Virus record (IMG/VR): IMGVR_UViG_3300021170_000017
Span: 1-64,000 of that record
Direction: 5' to 3' (one strand)
Length of the DNA stretch: 64,000 bases
Source of the DNA: a virus
Shown here piece after piece: positions 37,901 to 47,070 of the stretch. Numbering within the stretch: position 1 is the stretch's first letter; every line of letters starts with the position of its first letter. The position numbers and the translations under genes were made by a program. Below the pieces are notes generated by a model. It ran no database searches. It was given only the letters and a program-made list of their open reading frames with translations, and was not told the origin of the DNA.

Positions 37901-40900
37901 GCAGATTTCCAGCCTCGACCTTGCCGCCCCACTTCTTGACCAGTTTGCCAACGGTCGCCGGCAGGATCTTGTCGTAGAAGGACTTCATGCCTTCGCCGCC
38001 GACCTTGAGGTCGAGGCCCTCGTACTTGACTGCTGGCAGGCCCGGCGGCTGATTGGCGATCTTGACTGCCATCTCCTTGCCGATCAGGCGCTCGAGCGCA
38101 GATTCCTGGACCTCACCGTTGTGGATCGTGCCGCCGGCCTTGTTGACGATGTGCACCGTGTAGGTATTGGACTTCTCGCCGCCGTGTACATGCTTGATCG
38201 CGCCGATCTTGCTGACGTGGTTCTGCAGGTTATAGCGCTCGGCATTGGTCTCCCCGGTGTCCCACGACACCGCGTCATAGCCACGCTCGGCCGCGTAGCG
38301 CAGCATCCGCTTCATGGCGAGCTCGGGCCAGGTCGTCTTAAATGGCGCGTTGGGGACAGGCGCCCCGGTCGATCGCGACTCATTGCGGATATCCATATTC
38401 ACCCGCGCCAGGGCTTCGCGTAGTTCCGGGGTGGTCCGCAAAAAGGCTCGGTGAGTACCTACCGCGTCCATGGCGTCCTGAGCCGTCGGGAAGATCACCT
38501 CCTGGTTGAAACTGCGGCGGTGGCTGCCCTCGTCCATGACCATCCAGCCCGGCTCGCTGATCCCGCGCAGCACCGTGACCTCGCCCTGAGCCGTCTGCGC
38601 CTTGTAGAGCACGCCCTCGTGGCCTTCCTGGTGGCTCTGCAGATCCTCGCCCTCCTCCCACTCGAGCGGCGCGCGGGTTTCTTCAATCTGCCGCTCAATG
38701 TCCGCCTTCTTGTCCTGGAGCGCCTTGAGCGCGGTGTCCTCCCCGACATAGCCCTTGCGGCGTCCCTCCTGATGCCAGTCCGACTGCACCTCGTGGACGT
38801 GCAGGACGCGCTCGCCGTTCGGGCCCACCCGGTCATCGAAGCGCACGTGCGCCAGCACGTTCTTCTGATCCCAGTGGGGGCTGTCATATGCTTGGGCCCG
38901 CAGCTTTTGCTGTTCGGCGTAGTAGGCATCGTGGCGCGCGCGGAGCTCCGCATAGCGCTGCTTCATGGCCGGCGAGAGCGCCTGCTTGGCGAGCAGTTTT
39001 TCGTACAGGATGGTGAGCTCACCATTCTCCGGACCAGTCAGGAAAGGCGTTTTGGCCTCGCGATCGAGCTTCATCAGGAGCTCGCGGTAATTCTCCCCGC
39101 CTGGCGTCTTCCACTGACTGTACTGCGTCATCCCGGTTACTTCGCCCGGCTCGTTCGTTTCATAGAACGGCGCCATGAGTTTCTCAGGTACGCCGTGCGA
39201 CTCGAACTCGCCGATCGTCTCCTCATCACCGCCCATGGCGCGGGAGATCGCCTGGTTCAAGTCTTCCATGGCCGACGGGTCCAAGGCATCGACCTCGCCG
39301 TGTTCGAGGAACCACTGGCGCAGCGCATGCTCATCGGCGCCCTTACCGCCCATGCCGAAGAGTTCCTCACCCAATTGCACGCGATGCGCATTGACGTACT
39401 CGGCCACCTCGTCCTTGGTGACCCGGCCACGGCCCTCGAGCCAGTCCTTGAGGCCGGTCCACTGGATCTCCTCCGCCTTGACGCCCGGCATGTTGCGTAA
39501 GGTCGCCTCCCACTCGGCGCCGGTGCCCTTGTCGCGCTTGGCGGCGTCGACCGCTTTCGCCAGGCCCGAGTAGAAGGTATCCTCAGGACCCGCGAACGCT
39601 GGGACAGCATCGGGACCGCCGTCTTTCGTCTGGGTTGCGGTACCCCGGCGTAGGAATGACTCGAGATCCCCCAGCGTTCGCTTCACGAAGAGGTCGTCGA
39701 ACTTCTTCGGCAGCCCCATGACACTCCGTATCCAATCCCGCAGCATTCCCATCAGACGGTCGAGCCATCGCTTGGCTTGGGCCGGTACCGACTGATCCGC
39801 CGCATAGCGCTGGCCGTAGTAGGCGAGCACCTCCTCCGCCGCGCGATTGCGATGGTGGGCATTGAGAGGATTGAACGTCCCCGGGAACTCCGACTGGCCA
39901 CGGGCGCGGAACTCCGCCGGCATGGCCTTTCTGATCCCGTCCAAGATCGCCTGATATCGGGCATCACGGGTATCACCAAAGGCCGCGCGCAAGCCGTAGT
40001 GCGTGATGTACTCGTGGGCGATCGAGGAGATCACATCTTCCGGGCCCTCGAACTGGTCGCCCACCAGGTAGATCTTGTTCGTCTCCGGGTGCATGAACGC
40101 GATGACATCACCCGGGTCCTTGTCGGCAAGGTCGCTGGCCAGTGCCGGGTCGCGTTTGAGCTCGGCCAGGTTCTTGGCGATGACAACGTCCGGCTTAACC
40201 CCGAAGCCGCCGATGAACTTATCGACCGTCTGCCGGATCTCGGGCGTAGACATTGACGGCTCAATTTCCCCGCCTTCACCGCGGCGGTAGAGCACCGACT
40301 TCTCGCCGTCCTGCTTGGTCTGGAAGGTATCGACCAGGCGCTGGATGGCCGCATTGATGGCCGGTCGATCCTCAAGCGGATAGGGATTGCCCTTGTAGCC
40401 GGTCGCATAGCGCTCGCCCTCGGCGCCCTGGACCAGGTAGTCGCTCTGGTTGCCCTCAGCCTTGATCTTGTCTTGGACATAGCCCTCGAAGGCGCGCGCG
40501 AACATCTCCGTCGGCCGGCGCCAATACTCGCCCAGCGCTTGGGCATTCCGGATGTAATGCGTCGGTCGCTCGCCGAAGGTACCTTCCGGATTCGCCCGCG
40601 CGCCCTCGATGCGCTTGCGCACGTCGGGGATCTGCACATCGTTGAGGAACGACCGCTGATTGTTGAGGGCCGGGTCGCCAGGGCTCGTCTTCAACATCTC
40701 GTCGATACGGTCGATGCGCGCCCGCATGTTCTCGAGCGACAGTTCGCCATCGCGGATGAACTCCGCGGCGCCTACCTTGCGCTTGAACAGCGCCTCCATG
40801 ACCCCGTTCCAGGCTTCCTGCATCTCGGGGCGCAGATGGGCGAGCGAGCGCCGATCGGCATACCAGCCAGACGCACCGCGAGCGCCCGTCGTGTAAGCAT

Positions 40901-43900
40901 CCGAACGGCCGAACTCGCCCATGTAGTGATCGAGCGCATGGGCCCATTCGTGTGCAAGCGCGCCGGCGCCGTTGATCTTGGTCATGTTGATGACCAACTT
41001 GCCGGGCTCATAGTGCGCCGCGAACCGGCCGCCGCCTCGAGCTCCGAGCGCGAGGCCCATGGTGCCGTTCAAGCTCAGCGCCTTCGGGGGCAGGTTCATG
41101 ATGCGTGCCAGGTCCTGCAGGCCCTCATAGGCATAGTTGAGCAGCCGCTGCCGCTCATCGTTCGCCGCCCAGTTACCGAACTCAAGGCCACGGAAGCCTA
41201 AGTCCTTGACGAAGTCGGTGCTGGTCACATCCCCGGTGCGCACGGGCGGCCCGATGCGGTTGATCTCGTCCAGGTGCGGCCGCTTGGGCTCCGGCGGACC
41301 TTTGTCCTTGACGACCGCGCCCGGTTCGGCGGCCTCCTTGACCTTCTTCGCGGGCCAGCCGGCGGCGAGCAGCTGGTCCGCCTTGCGCTGATCGCTGTAG
41401 GCAATGTGCAGCGTCGAACGGCGGCCTTTCTGAATGGACCAGAACTTATCCCGCGCTTCTTTCTCCTCCGGCGTCGACGCAATCGAGTAGCCGCGGGGCA
41501 TCTTGAGTTCGGTCGCCAGCGCATTGCCGATCTTGCCGATGTCCTCCGGAGTGTCGGCCGCGAGCATCATGTCGCGCACCCGCCCCATGATCTCGACGTA
41601 ATGCCGGCGCCCTTCCGGGGTATTCATGCGCGGCTTGGCGGCCAACTGGTCGAACAGCACCTTGGCCATGGCGAGGGTCTTCGGGCTATGACCGTCGTCG
41701 ATCAATTGCTGCCAGTTGGGGTTCCAGACGGCCTTCTTGTTGACCAGCGTTGCGGCCTCGCCTTCCGACATGCTGGAGAGGTCCGCGAGGCGCATGCCGC
41801 GCTCCGCCCATTTGTCCTTGCGCGCGCCACCGATCTTCTCGCCGGCGTCCTCGAGCGCCCCGGTCGGCTTGATACCCAACTGCTGTTCAACGGCGGCCAA
41901 TCGCTCGGTGACCGTCTTCGGCACATCGGTGAGATCCGTCTGCTGACGCGCCTGGCTGAAGAGGTCCCCGGGCTTGCCGGTCTCGACCGACTCTTGTCCC
42001 GTGTTGCGCTTCTTGTCGAGCGCCGCCTCGAGCTTCTTGATCTCGTTCTTGACGTGATCGACCGCACCGAAGAGGTCCTGCTGCACACCCGGCGGCTTGC
42101 CACCGCGCTGGAACGGGATCCGGTCGAGCTCCTCCTCCGACTCGGCCTCGGTAGCCAACCCGGCGCGTTCAATCTCCCGCTCGAGGCGGTCCTGCTCCTG
42201 GCGCAGTTGCTCGAGGCGCGCCACGGCCTGGTCGACCGATAGCTTGGCGAGCTCGGCATCGCTCAACGGCGTGCGCCAGTCTTTGGCCGCCTCCGGCAGG
42301 CGTGAGTCGTTGTGGCTGGAGAAGTGCTGCTTGCCGCGCAGTTCGTCGTCGATGCGGTCTAAGAGGACATTCGGCGAGTAATGACCGTGCTCATCGGTGA
42401 CCGGATAACCTGCCTCCGCCAGCGCTTCCGCTGCGTGGTCGAAAGACATGCCGCCTGCACGGAAAGCTCTCTTGATTCCAACATGAGCAGCTGCAAGCCG
42501 CATATCCGCGGGGTCGACACCCTGGGATCCAGCTTCTTCGCTATCCAGGCCACGCGGATGGCGAGCCAGGAATTGGAGAATGCTGTCGTGGTGAGGATCT
42601 GGGCCAGGAGATCGTTTAACCGTGACGCGCGGTACCGACTCGGGGTCGATGGGCTTGGTGAGGTCGCCCTCTTTGAGCCAGCGCTTGAGCTGGGACGGGG
42701 ACAGTTCCGTAATGCCCCCCAACCCTTTCCAGTCTTTCGGGTAGTGGGATAGATACTGAGCCCGAGCCTCCGCCTCATTACGTACGCCAACTTGGACCTT
42801 GTGCTCATCGAACTCACCCTTCGGGTTCAACTGGTCGATCACATAGGCTTTGTCCGCGTCCGCGTGCGGGCCCATCATGATGTCGATGCCGTCTTCGTCG
42901 GCACCTTTGGTCCCCGGAATATACCCGTAGTCGGCGCGCATCAGGCGCTTGCCCGGCTTGCCGGTCCGCGCATCGACGAACCGCCGGTACTGGCCCTTCG
43001 TGTTCTCAATCTTGATCGGCAGCCCGTGCCACTCGACCGACGGCTTGAAGTAATTGCCGGCGGCCGCCTGCGGGCCGGTGGGGACGTCCGGCTTGCGCTT
43101 TACTTCTTGGCCGAGGACTTCGGCGGCAGGCGCACCCCCACCAGCCGGAAGCCCTGCTTCACGAGCCCGGATGCTCGCGTTCGGAGGCTGTTCTCCGCGG
43201 GCAGCACGGACGCCTTCGGCTTGCCGTCCTTGCTTGGCGGCGTTGAGGTTGCCTTCGGCTTCTTCGAGTGTGGTGCCTGTGCCATGGGAGAGTCCTACCC
43301 CTTTGAGTTCAATGGTGCGGCCGTCCGGATGCGCAAACGTGAGTGTTGCACCATCGAGACGCGCCTTCGCTCGAGCCATGGCCGCCTCTGCGGCCGCATG
43401 ATCGTCGCCTTGGACGACGAATTCGTCCCCCGAAATATGATAGGCATTGCCGCCTGACTCCTCGTGCAGCGCCTGCGCCACGGTCTTGAGCAACTGGTCG
43501 CCGCCCTCGTGGCTCGCGTTGTCGTTGATCCACTTGAGTGAGTCCACGTCGACCGACACCTGCGACGGCTTCTTGGCCGAGTCCTCATAGGCCCGGCGGT
43601 TGGGGATCCCGGTCAGCTCGTGCGTGAGGAGCGCGGCCTTCATCTGCTCCGGCGTCATCTGGTCGACGCGCTGGCGCAGGCCCGTGGCGGAGCGGCGTTC
43701 GACCTGGGCAACAGGCTGCGTGCGCTCGAGCTCGGTCTCAGGCGCCCGCTCGCCCGTTTCAGTAATGTCCTTAAAAGTTGCAGGTTTACCCTGTTTCGTT
43801 TCACCTGAGGGAGCTTTTGTTGCACTGGGAGGCGTTTCCGTCTCACTTGCGGCGGGTTTCGTACCCACGACCTTGCGCGCCTGCGCCATCGCCTGGCGTG

Positions 43901-45773
43901 CCGCTTCGACGGTATCGAACTGGGCAACCGGCTGGCCTTTCACATGGACCGACCAGCCTTCTTCCTCGGGCTCGAGGGTTACATCCGACCGCTTCTCGGC
44001 CGCGGCCGCCGCGGTATTGAGTGCGTCGACCTTGGCTTGATACGTGGCCCGAGCACCCGCGGCGCCGGTTGGCGCCTCGGCACCGGCGGCAGCGGCGCCT
44101 CCGCCGGCAGGACCAGTTCCTCCAGGTCCAGGCGCAGCCCCCGGCGCGGCGGCTCCCGGGCCTCCTCCAATTCGGGGAGTGCCGCGAGGAGCGCCGCCAG
44201 CGCCAGGAGATGTCGGTTCATAGCGATGCGTGTCCTCGTTCCATTCGTAGCCGGGATAGGTTTGCCCTGGCTTCATCTGCGGGCCGCCCATGGCATCCGA
44301 TGCCGCCTTGACGCGGTTCAGGAGCTCATCGGCGTCCAGGTCCCGCCGCGCCTGCGCTGCTCGAGCGCGCTCCGGCGCCCCCATGGCGTCATGCGCGATC
44401 GCGATCGGCGCGGCCGTTATTGCGGACGTGACGCCCGTGTAGGCAATGTCTTTGAGCGCATCCGAGAGCGTCGTCTGCTCGTGGACGATGCCGGTATCGA
44501 CCGCCTTCTGAATCGACGCCTGCAACATGCCACCGGCGCCGTTCGCGACCATGGTGCCCGCAATCCGCCCACCGGCAGTCTGGCCCACCGCGGCGCCCAC
44601 GATGCGGTCGAGCACCGCCTTGCCGGCCGGCGAGCGGGAAAGGACCGCCGAGACGGGGATGGCGCCCGCCGCATCGCCCACCGCATAGAGGAAGCCGGCG
44701 GTGTTGGCGATCTTGTCCGAGCTCGCCGCCAGGTCAGCCGCTTGCTGCCGGAGATCATTCGTGACCGGGTTCAAGCCGCGCTTGCCGCCGATCGGCGCGG
44801 CGTCATCTAACTGGTCCGCCTTCTCGAGGATGCGACTCACCTGGTCATCGATCTTGTTCTTGGCGTCCTCGCGTTGCGCCGGCGCAAAGAGTGCCGTCGC
44901 CGTCGCAGCACCGGCGCCCATGCCGACACCCGGACCGCCGACGGCAGTCCCGGCGACCGTTGCGCCCGTCACGGCCGCGAGATCGGGGATGGCGAGCGCG
45001 GCGTTGAAGGCGATGCCCTTGGCGCTCCACGGGTCGAGCTTGCCGTTCTTGAGGTCTGAGGGCTGCCAGACGCGCTCATCGGCCCAGGCTTGGTTGCGAG
45101 TCCCGCGGCCGGCGGTCACATTGTCGCGGCCCGCCTCGAGCGTCGCCTGCGCGCGCGCCGCGTTGTCCGCCTGCTGCTCCGGAGACAATCCCGATATCGC
45201 ACTCCAGTCACCGGCGAACTCCTGCGGTGAGATCCCCAAGGACCGCGCCGTCTTCTGCACCAGCGGATCCTTGGCGAGCTGATCGGAGGGGACGATGCCC
45301 TTGTCCGCGCCCATCCGGGCCGCGACCTGGGGCAGGACATTGAGGGCCGCCGCCTGCCGCTCGGCGCTCTGCACCTGCGCCGCACCCGTCGTCTCCTGAT
45401 ACCCGGCCTTGAGCTTGCCGAACTCAGCACCGACCAGGTGCGGATAGGCCGTGGCCAGCGTCGAGACGTCAGGCCCCGACGTGAACCGGTCCGCCTCCTC
45501 GCCCACCGATTGGCGCAAGGACGGCAGGATGCCGGTCACATAGCGCTGGTCGGTATCCGAGGGGCTCGCGGGTTCGTGGCCGAACAGCAGTTCCTTGCTG
45601 CGCTGGAGGAGGCCGATGGAGTTATCGACCGGATGTGCAGCCGGATCCTGATGCGGCCGGACGAGCGCCGGGACCGATGCGGTATCGGGTCCGACCGGCT
45701 TCCACGGGTCTTGCGCGGGGGTCGCGGCCGGCGCTTGAGTATCGGCACCCTGAGCAATCCAGCCGGCGCCCAC
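34944..45773 (-). CDS. giant polyvalent virion protein, probably ejected with DNA
   Basis: 3609 aa, GTG start, one unbroken frame. Order by approximate residue: glycine-zipper-like N-terminus (about 255-295, GTAVGGPGVGMGAG) and low-complexity Pro/Gly linker (~550); GGDEF-like domain (~715-850: TGIPNRRAYE, VDVDSLKWIND, SGDEFVV); pyrophosphatase-like InPase domain (~900-1045: RADYGYIPG, DEDGIDIMMGP); a phage domain (~1050-1150) and coiled coil (~1190); LPD1 (~1500-1750) with zincin motif HEWAHALDHY (~1608); a second HEYITH site (~1921); a domain with VHEVQSDWH (~2327) and YDAVSWDTGE (~2505); and an LPD38-like C-terminus (~2720-3609) with one membrane-like helix (~3340). This matches polyvalent proteins of large phages, thought to enter the cell with DNA and act on the host early. 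It follows two internal virion protein genes and precedes lysis genes. Confidence 0.85.
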   Translation of the reverse strand: MGAGWIAQGADTQAPAATPAQDPWKPVGPDTASVPALVRPHQDPAAHPVDNSIGLLQRSKELLFGHEPASPSDTDQRYVTGILPSLRQSVGEEADRFTSGPDVSTLATAYPHLVGAEFGKLKAGYQETTGAAQVQSAERQAAALNVLPQVAARMGADKGIVPSDQLAKDPLVQKTARSLGISPQEFAGDWSAISGLSPEQQADNAARAQATLEAGRDNVTAGRGTRNQAWADERVWQPSDLKNGKLDPWSAKGIAFNAALAIPDLAAVTGATVAGTAVGGPGVGMGAGAATATALFAPAQREDAKNKIDDQVSRILEKADQLDDAAPIGGKRGLNPVTNDLRQQAADLAASSDKIANTAGFLYAVGDAAGAIPVSAVLSRSPAGKAVLDRIVGAAVGQTAGGRIAGTMVANGAGGMLQASIQKAVDTGIVHEQTTLSDALKDIAYTGVTSAITAAPIAIAHDAMGAPERARAAQARRDLDADELLNRVKAASDAMGGPQMKPGQTYPGYEWNEDTHRYEPTSPGAGGAPRGTPRIGGGPGAAAPGAAPGPGGTGPAGGGAAAAGAEAPTGAAGARATYQAKVDALNTAAAAAEKRSDVTLEPEEEGWSVHVKGQPVAQFDTVEAARQAMAQARKVVGTKPAASETETPPSATKAPSGETKQGKPATFKDITETGERAPETELERTQPVAQVERRSATGLRQRVDQMTPEQMKAALLTHELTGIPNRRAYEDSAKKPSQVSVDVDSLKWINDNASHEGGDQLLKTVAQALHEESGGNAYHISGDEFVVQGDDHAAAEAAMARAKARLDGATLTFAHPDGRTIELKGVGLSHGTGTTLEEAEGNLNAAKQGRQAEGVRAARGEQPPNASIRAREAGLPAGGGAPAAEVLGQEVKRKPDVPTGPQAAAGNYFKPSVEWHGLPIKIENTKGQYRRFVDARTGKPGKRLMRADYGYIPGTKGADEDGIDIMMGPHADADKAYVIDQLNPKGEFDEHKVQVGVRNEAEARAQYLSHYPKDWKGLGGITELSPSQLKRWLKEGDLTKPIDPESVPRVTVKRSPGPDPHHDSILQFLARHPRGLDSEEAGSQGVDPADMRLAAAHVGIKRAFRAGGMSFDHAAEALAEAGYPVTDEHGHYSPNVLLDRIDDELRGKQHFSSHNDSRLPEAAKDWRTPLSDAELAKLSVDQAVARLEQLRQEQDRLEREIERAGLATEAESEEELDRIPFQRGGKPPGVQQDLFGAVDHVKNEIKKLEAALDKKRNTGQESVETGKPGDLFSQARQQTDLTDVPKTVTERLAAVEQQLGIKPTGALEDAGEKIGGARKDKWAERGMRLADLSSMSEGEAATLVNKKAVWNPNWQQLIDDGHSPKTLAMAKVLFDQLAAKPRMNTPEGRRHYVEIMGRVRDMMLAADTPEDIGKIGNALATELKMPRGYSIASTPEEKEARDKFWSIQKGRRSTLHIAYSDQRKADQLLAAGWPAKKVKEAAEPGAVVKDKGPPEPKRPHLDEINRIGPPVRTGDVTSTDFVKDLGFRGLEFGNWAANDERQRLLNYAYEGLQDLARIMNLPPKALSLNGTMGLALGARGGGRFAAHYEPGKLVINMTKINGAGALAHEWAHALDHYMGEFGRSDAYTTGARGASGWYADRRSLAHLRPEMQEAWNGVMEALFKRKVGAAEFIRDGELSLENMRARIDRIDEMLKTSPGDPALNNQRSFLNDVQIPDVRKRIEGARANPEGTFGERPTHYIRNAQALGEYWRRPTEMFARAFEGYVQDKIKAEGNQSDYLVQGAEGERYATGYKGNPYPLEDRPAINAAIQRLVDTFQTKQDGEKSVLYRRGEGGEIEPSMSTPEIRQTVDKFIGGFGVKPDVVIAKNLAELKRDPALASDLADKDPGDVIAFMHPETNKIYLVGDQFEGPEDVISSIAHEYITHYGLRAAFGDTRDARYQAILDGIRKAMPAEFRARGQSEFPGTFNPLNAHHRNRAAEEVLAYYGQRYAADQSVPAQAKRWLDRLMGMLRDWIRSVMGLPKKFDDLFVKRTLGDLESFLRRGTATQTKDGGPDAVPAFAGPEDTFYSGLAKAVDAAKRDKGTGAEWEATLRNMPGVKAEEIQWTGLKDWLEGRGRVTKDEVAEYVNAHRVQLGEELFGMGGKGADEHALRQWFLEHGEVDALDPSAMEDLNQAISRAMGGDEETIGEFESHGVPEKLMAPFYETNEPGEVTGMTQYSQWKTPGGENYRELLMKLDREAKTPFLTGPENGELTILYEKLLAKQALSPAMKQRYAELRARHDAYYAEQQKLRAQAYDSPHWDQKNVLAHVRFDDRVGPNGERVLHVHEVQSDWHQEGRRKGYVGEDTALKALQDKKADIERQIEETRAPLEWEEGEDLQSHQEGHEGVLYKAQTAQGEVTVLRGISEPGWMVMDEGSHRRSFNQEVIFPTAQDAMDAVGTHRAFLRTTPELREALARVNMDIRNESRSTGAPVPNAPFKTTWPELAMKRMLRYAAERGYDAVSWDTGETNAERYNLQNHVSKIGAIKHVHGGEKSNTYTVHIVNKAGGTIHNGEVQESALERLIGKEMAVKIANQPPGLPAVKYEGLDLKVGGEGMKSFYDKILPATVGKLVKKWGGKVEAGNLPVENSGRESQLTKLSEGLRRWQDSQNLPHEGAEEQYQRIMQSGTNEQRHFLANHVAALDAAQSLSPPVPAHMVRITPAMRDSVMAGQPMFLKRRKGSAGTEPPSPKKGAYALVRRAVAAIPNNEFTLSLRRIADPAGVSEPARATALVTREALGELAQASEAALQDLERYSKQFDLLGTQDRYDFIDAMEGGRPTRPDLQPAADTIRKLLDGWRENIRGLGVGALDNFIENYFPHIWQNDAQAKKIFGQIFGRRPLKGPASFLKERTIPTTKEGLEAGLTPISTNPLVLAFAKLREMQRFYAGVKLMQRFKDEGLAKFLPSGKLRPDDWAEINDAVGRVRQWSETEQGFIERGKYIMPVDAARVINNHLSSSALRNFLPAQIFRAMSNAANALQLGFSAFHLGFTTLDAVISKNALAIERLAHGEPLRAVAAFLEASTGIGGAAMNLIRGQRLMRAYVDPKTASPEMRRIVEGLSAAGGRVKMDNYFQAAQGLSPFKGVGFATLASDVKAALTKPRGEVESLTKVLTSFPQQYAMRLWRDLEQIWQLEPLKVLPIMSGLEIAGRMTRASTSIIMEHIVPLQKLGVFSDLAADHIRRNPLEDPVAFAGAMQRIWNSVDNRLGEMVYDNVFWNRTFKDVNHMMVRAVGWNLGTIRELGGAPIDVVKLLDYMARGAPAELPAAPLSKTSQARLDYEAQKSKLQRVAEKVGHKIPYTLALIGTTMIVGAIIQQLLTGKGPQELKDYFFPWTGRMTKYGTKERISMPSYTKDLYEYGTQPVTTLINKANPLFGILHSIYANEDFFGNAIRFPDDSWEKQTWQSLAYGARQVVPFSIQGTKQFVGAGEMDARGKVLSTMPYIGFGPAPARVTSPEQMDRYQMRETEKSYIRGLQMRLKKATEKGDKEEVEALRQEIRDSKLKERGTERDIRQDKIKAREAADKISSLIEGRSRDDAAAALRDAGMPAFAELWRSLPEQPRPRVVQSLEAFA

Positions 45774-45774
45774 G

Positions 45775-47067
45775 TTACTGCCTCGTCAGCGGGCCGCTGC
45801 TCACCTGAGTGGGCTGGCCATCGATGCCGATGGTCCACTTCCCCTGCGCGCCGAAGTCGCGAACCATGCCCGGCTTCAAGCCCTGCAGAGCCTGGGGCGG
45901 TGGCTTGTTGCCCGGCTGCACAATGGGCGCGTTCGCTTTGGTGACCGCGCCGGCGCCGTACTGATCCAAGATGTACTGGTCGGCGACGCGCTTCGCCTTC
46001 TCATCATCGCCCATCGTCGCCTGCATCACCGACTTATAGATCGCCGCATGGTCCGCGTTGACACTGCCGGTCTTGGGCTTGAACGCAATCTTGGCGGCCG
46101 TGTCCTGGTCCATGCCGAGCACATTGGTCAGGTACTTGTGGGTGCGCACCGCGGCGGGGTCCTGGTTCGACTTGTCGATCCCGGAACCGGCTTCCTTGCC
46201 GAGTACTCGTCCCTGGAAGGGCTTGCCGTCGATGCCGGTCACGGGCTCCGCGTGCGCATGGCCGTCCTCATCACGCACCAGCGTGTGAATGACGCCACCG
46301 GGCCCGACCGCGTAGGTGGCGGCGCCCATCCCGGCGGATTTGGTGGCCGTGGCGCCAGCGATGTCCTTGAAGGCGCCGGCCACGTTCTTGGTCTCGGTCG
46401 TCTCATCGAGATTGCGCTTCTCCTGAGCGGCCATCGCGGCGGCCGGCGTACCGATCCCGGCCTGTTCTTTCGCGCGCGCGGTCTCGATACCCTGCGCCTG
46501 CGTGTCATACGCCTTCTGCTTGTCCGCAATCTGTCCCTGGTTGGCGTCGTGCTGATCGGACATGACGCCCGCGAGCACCGCGCCCTGGTTGGTCGTCGCC
46601 GGCGCGGAGGCTTTCATGAGGTGCAGGCCGAATTCGAGCAGCGCCGCGAACTTCTCCTTCTTGGTCTGCGGTTCATCGTCCGACGGGCGAGCGCCCATCT
46701 GGGACTTCATGTTGTCGTACTTCTCGTCGATGTCGCCGTGCTGCTTCTGCCACCAATCCATGTAGTCGGTGCGCGACTGCGGCTTCATGGCATTCAAGAG
46801 GTCCAACGTGGTCTGGGCCTTGGCGAGCTTCTTGGGGTCGTACTCGGGCTTGACGTCTGGAGTGGCGATCTCGCCCTTGCCCGTGCCCTGCTGGATGGTG
46901 CGGCCCGGCTGCGGCTGTGACAGCGGGGGAGCCGCGCCGGCGCCGGGTGCGGCTGGCTGCGACGGGGAGGCGGCGGGACCCGGCGGCTGGCCACCCTGAA
47001 TGGGCGGCATCGACGGCTGCTGGACGTCGGAGAGGTCCGGATCGGGAGCGATGGTGCCGGCGGCCAT
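45775..47067 (-). CDS. internal virion protein-like
   Basis: 430 aa. Pro/Ala/Gln-rich first 75 residues, then a long helical region (LLEFGLHLMKASAPATT; MDQDTAAKIAFK) and a C-terminal strand-rich end (MVRDFGAQGKWTIGIDG). No catalytic motif. Position directly upstream of the polyvalent gene and composition suit an internal core or ejection protein. Stop and the giant's GTG start lie one base apart. Confidence 0.65.
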   Translation of the reverse strand: MAAGTIAPDPDLSDVQQPSMPPIQGGQPPGPAASPSQPAAPGAGAAPPLSQPQPGRTIQQGTGKGEIATPDVKPEYDPKKLAKAQTTLDLLNAMKPQSRTDYMDWWQKQHGDIDEKYDNMKSQMGARPSDDEPQTKKEKFAALLEFGLHLMKASAPATTNQGAVLAGVMSDQHDANQGQIADKQKAYDTQAQGIETARAKEQAGIGTPAAAMAAQEKRNLDETTETKNVAGAFKDIAGATATKSAGMGAATYAVGPGGVIHTLVRDEDGHAHAEPVTGIDGKPFQGRVLGKEAGSGIDKSNQDPAAVRTHKYLTNVLGMDQDTAAKIAFKPKTGSVNADHAAIYKSVMQATMGDDEKAKRVADQYILDQYGAGAVTKANAPIVQPGNKPPPQALQGLKPGMVRDFGAQGKWTIGIDGQPTQVSSGPLTRQ

Positions 47068-47070
47068 GGC

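Noticed and set aside
34944-45773. N4-type virion RNA polymerase
   Set aside because: The size is similar, but I see no T7-like polymerase motifs; the domains present are LPD, GGDEF-like and zincin-like.
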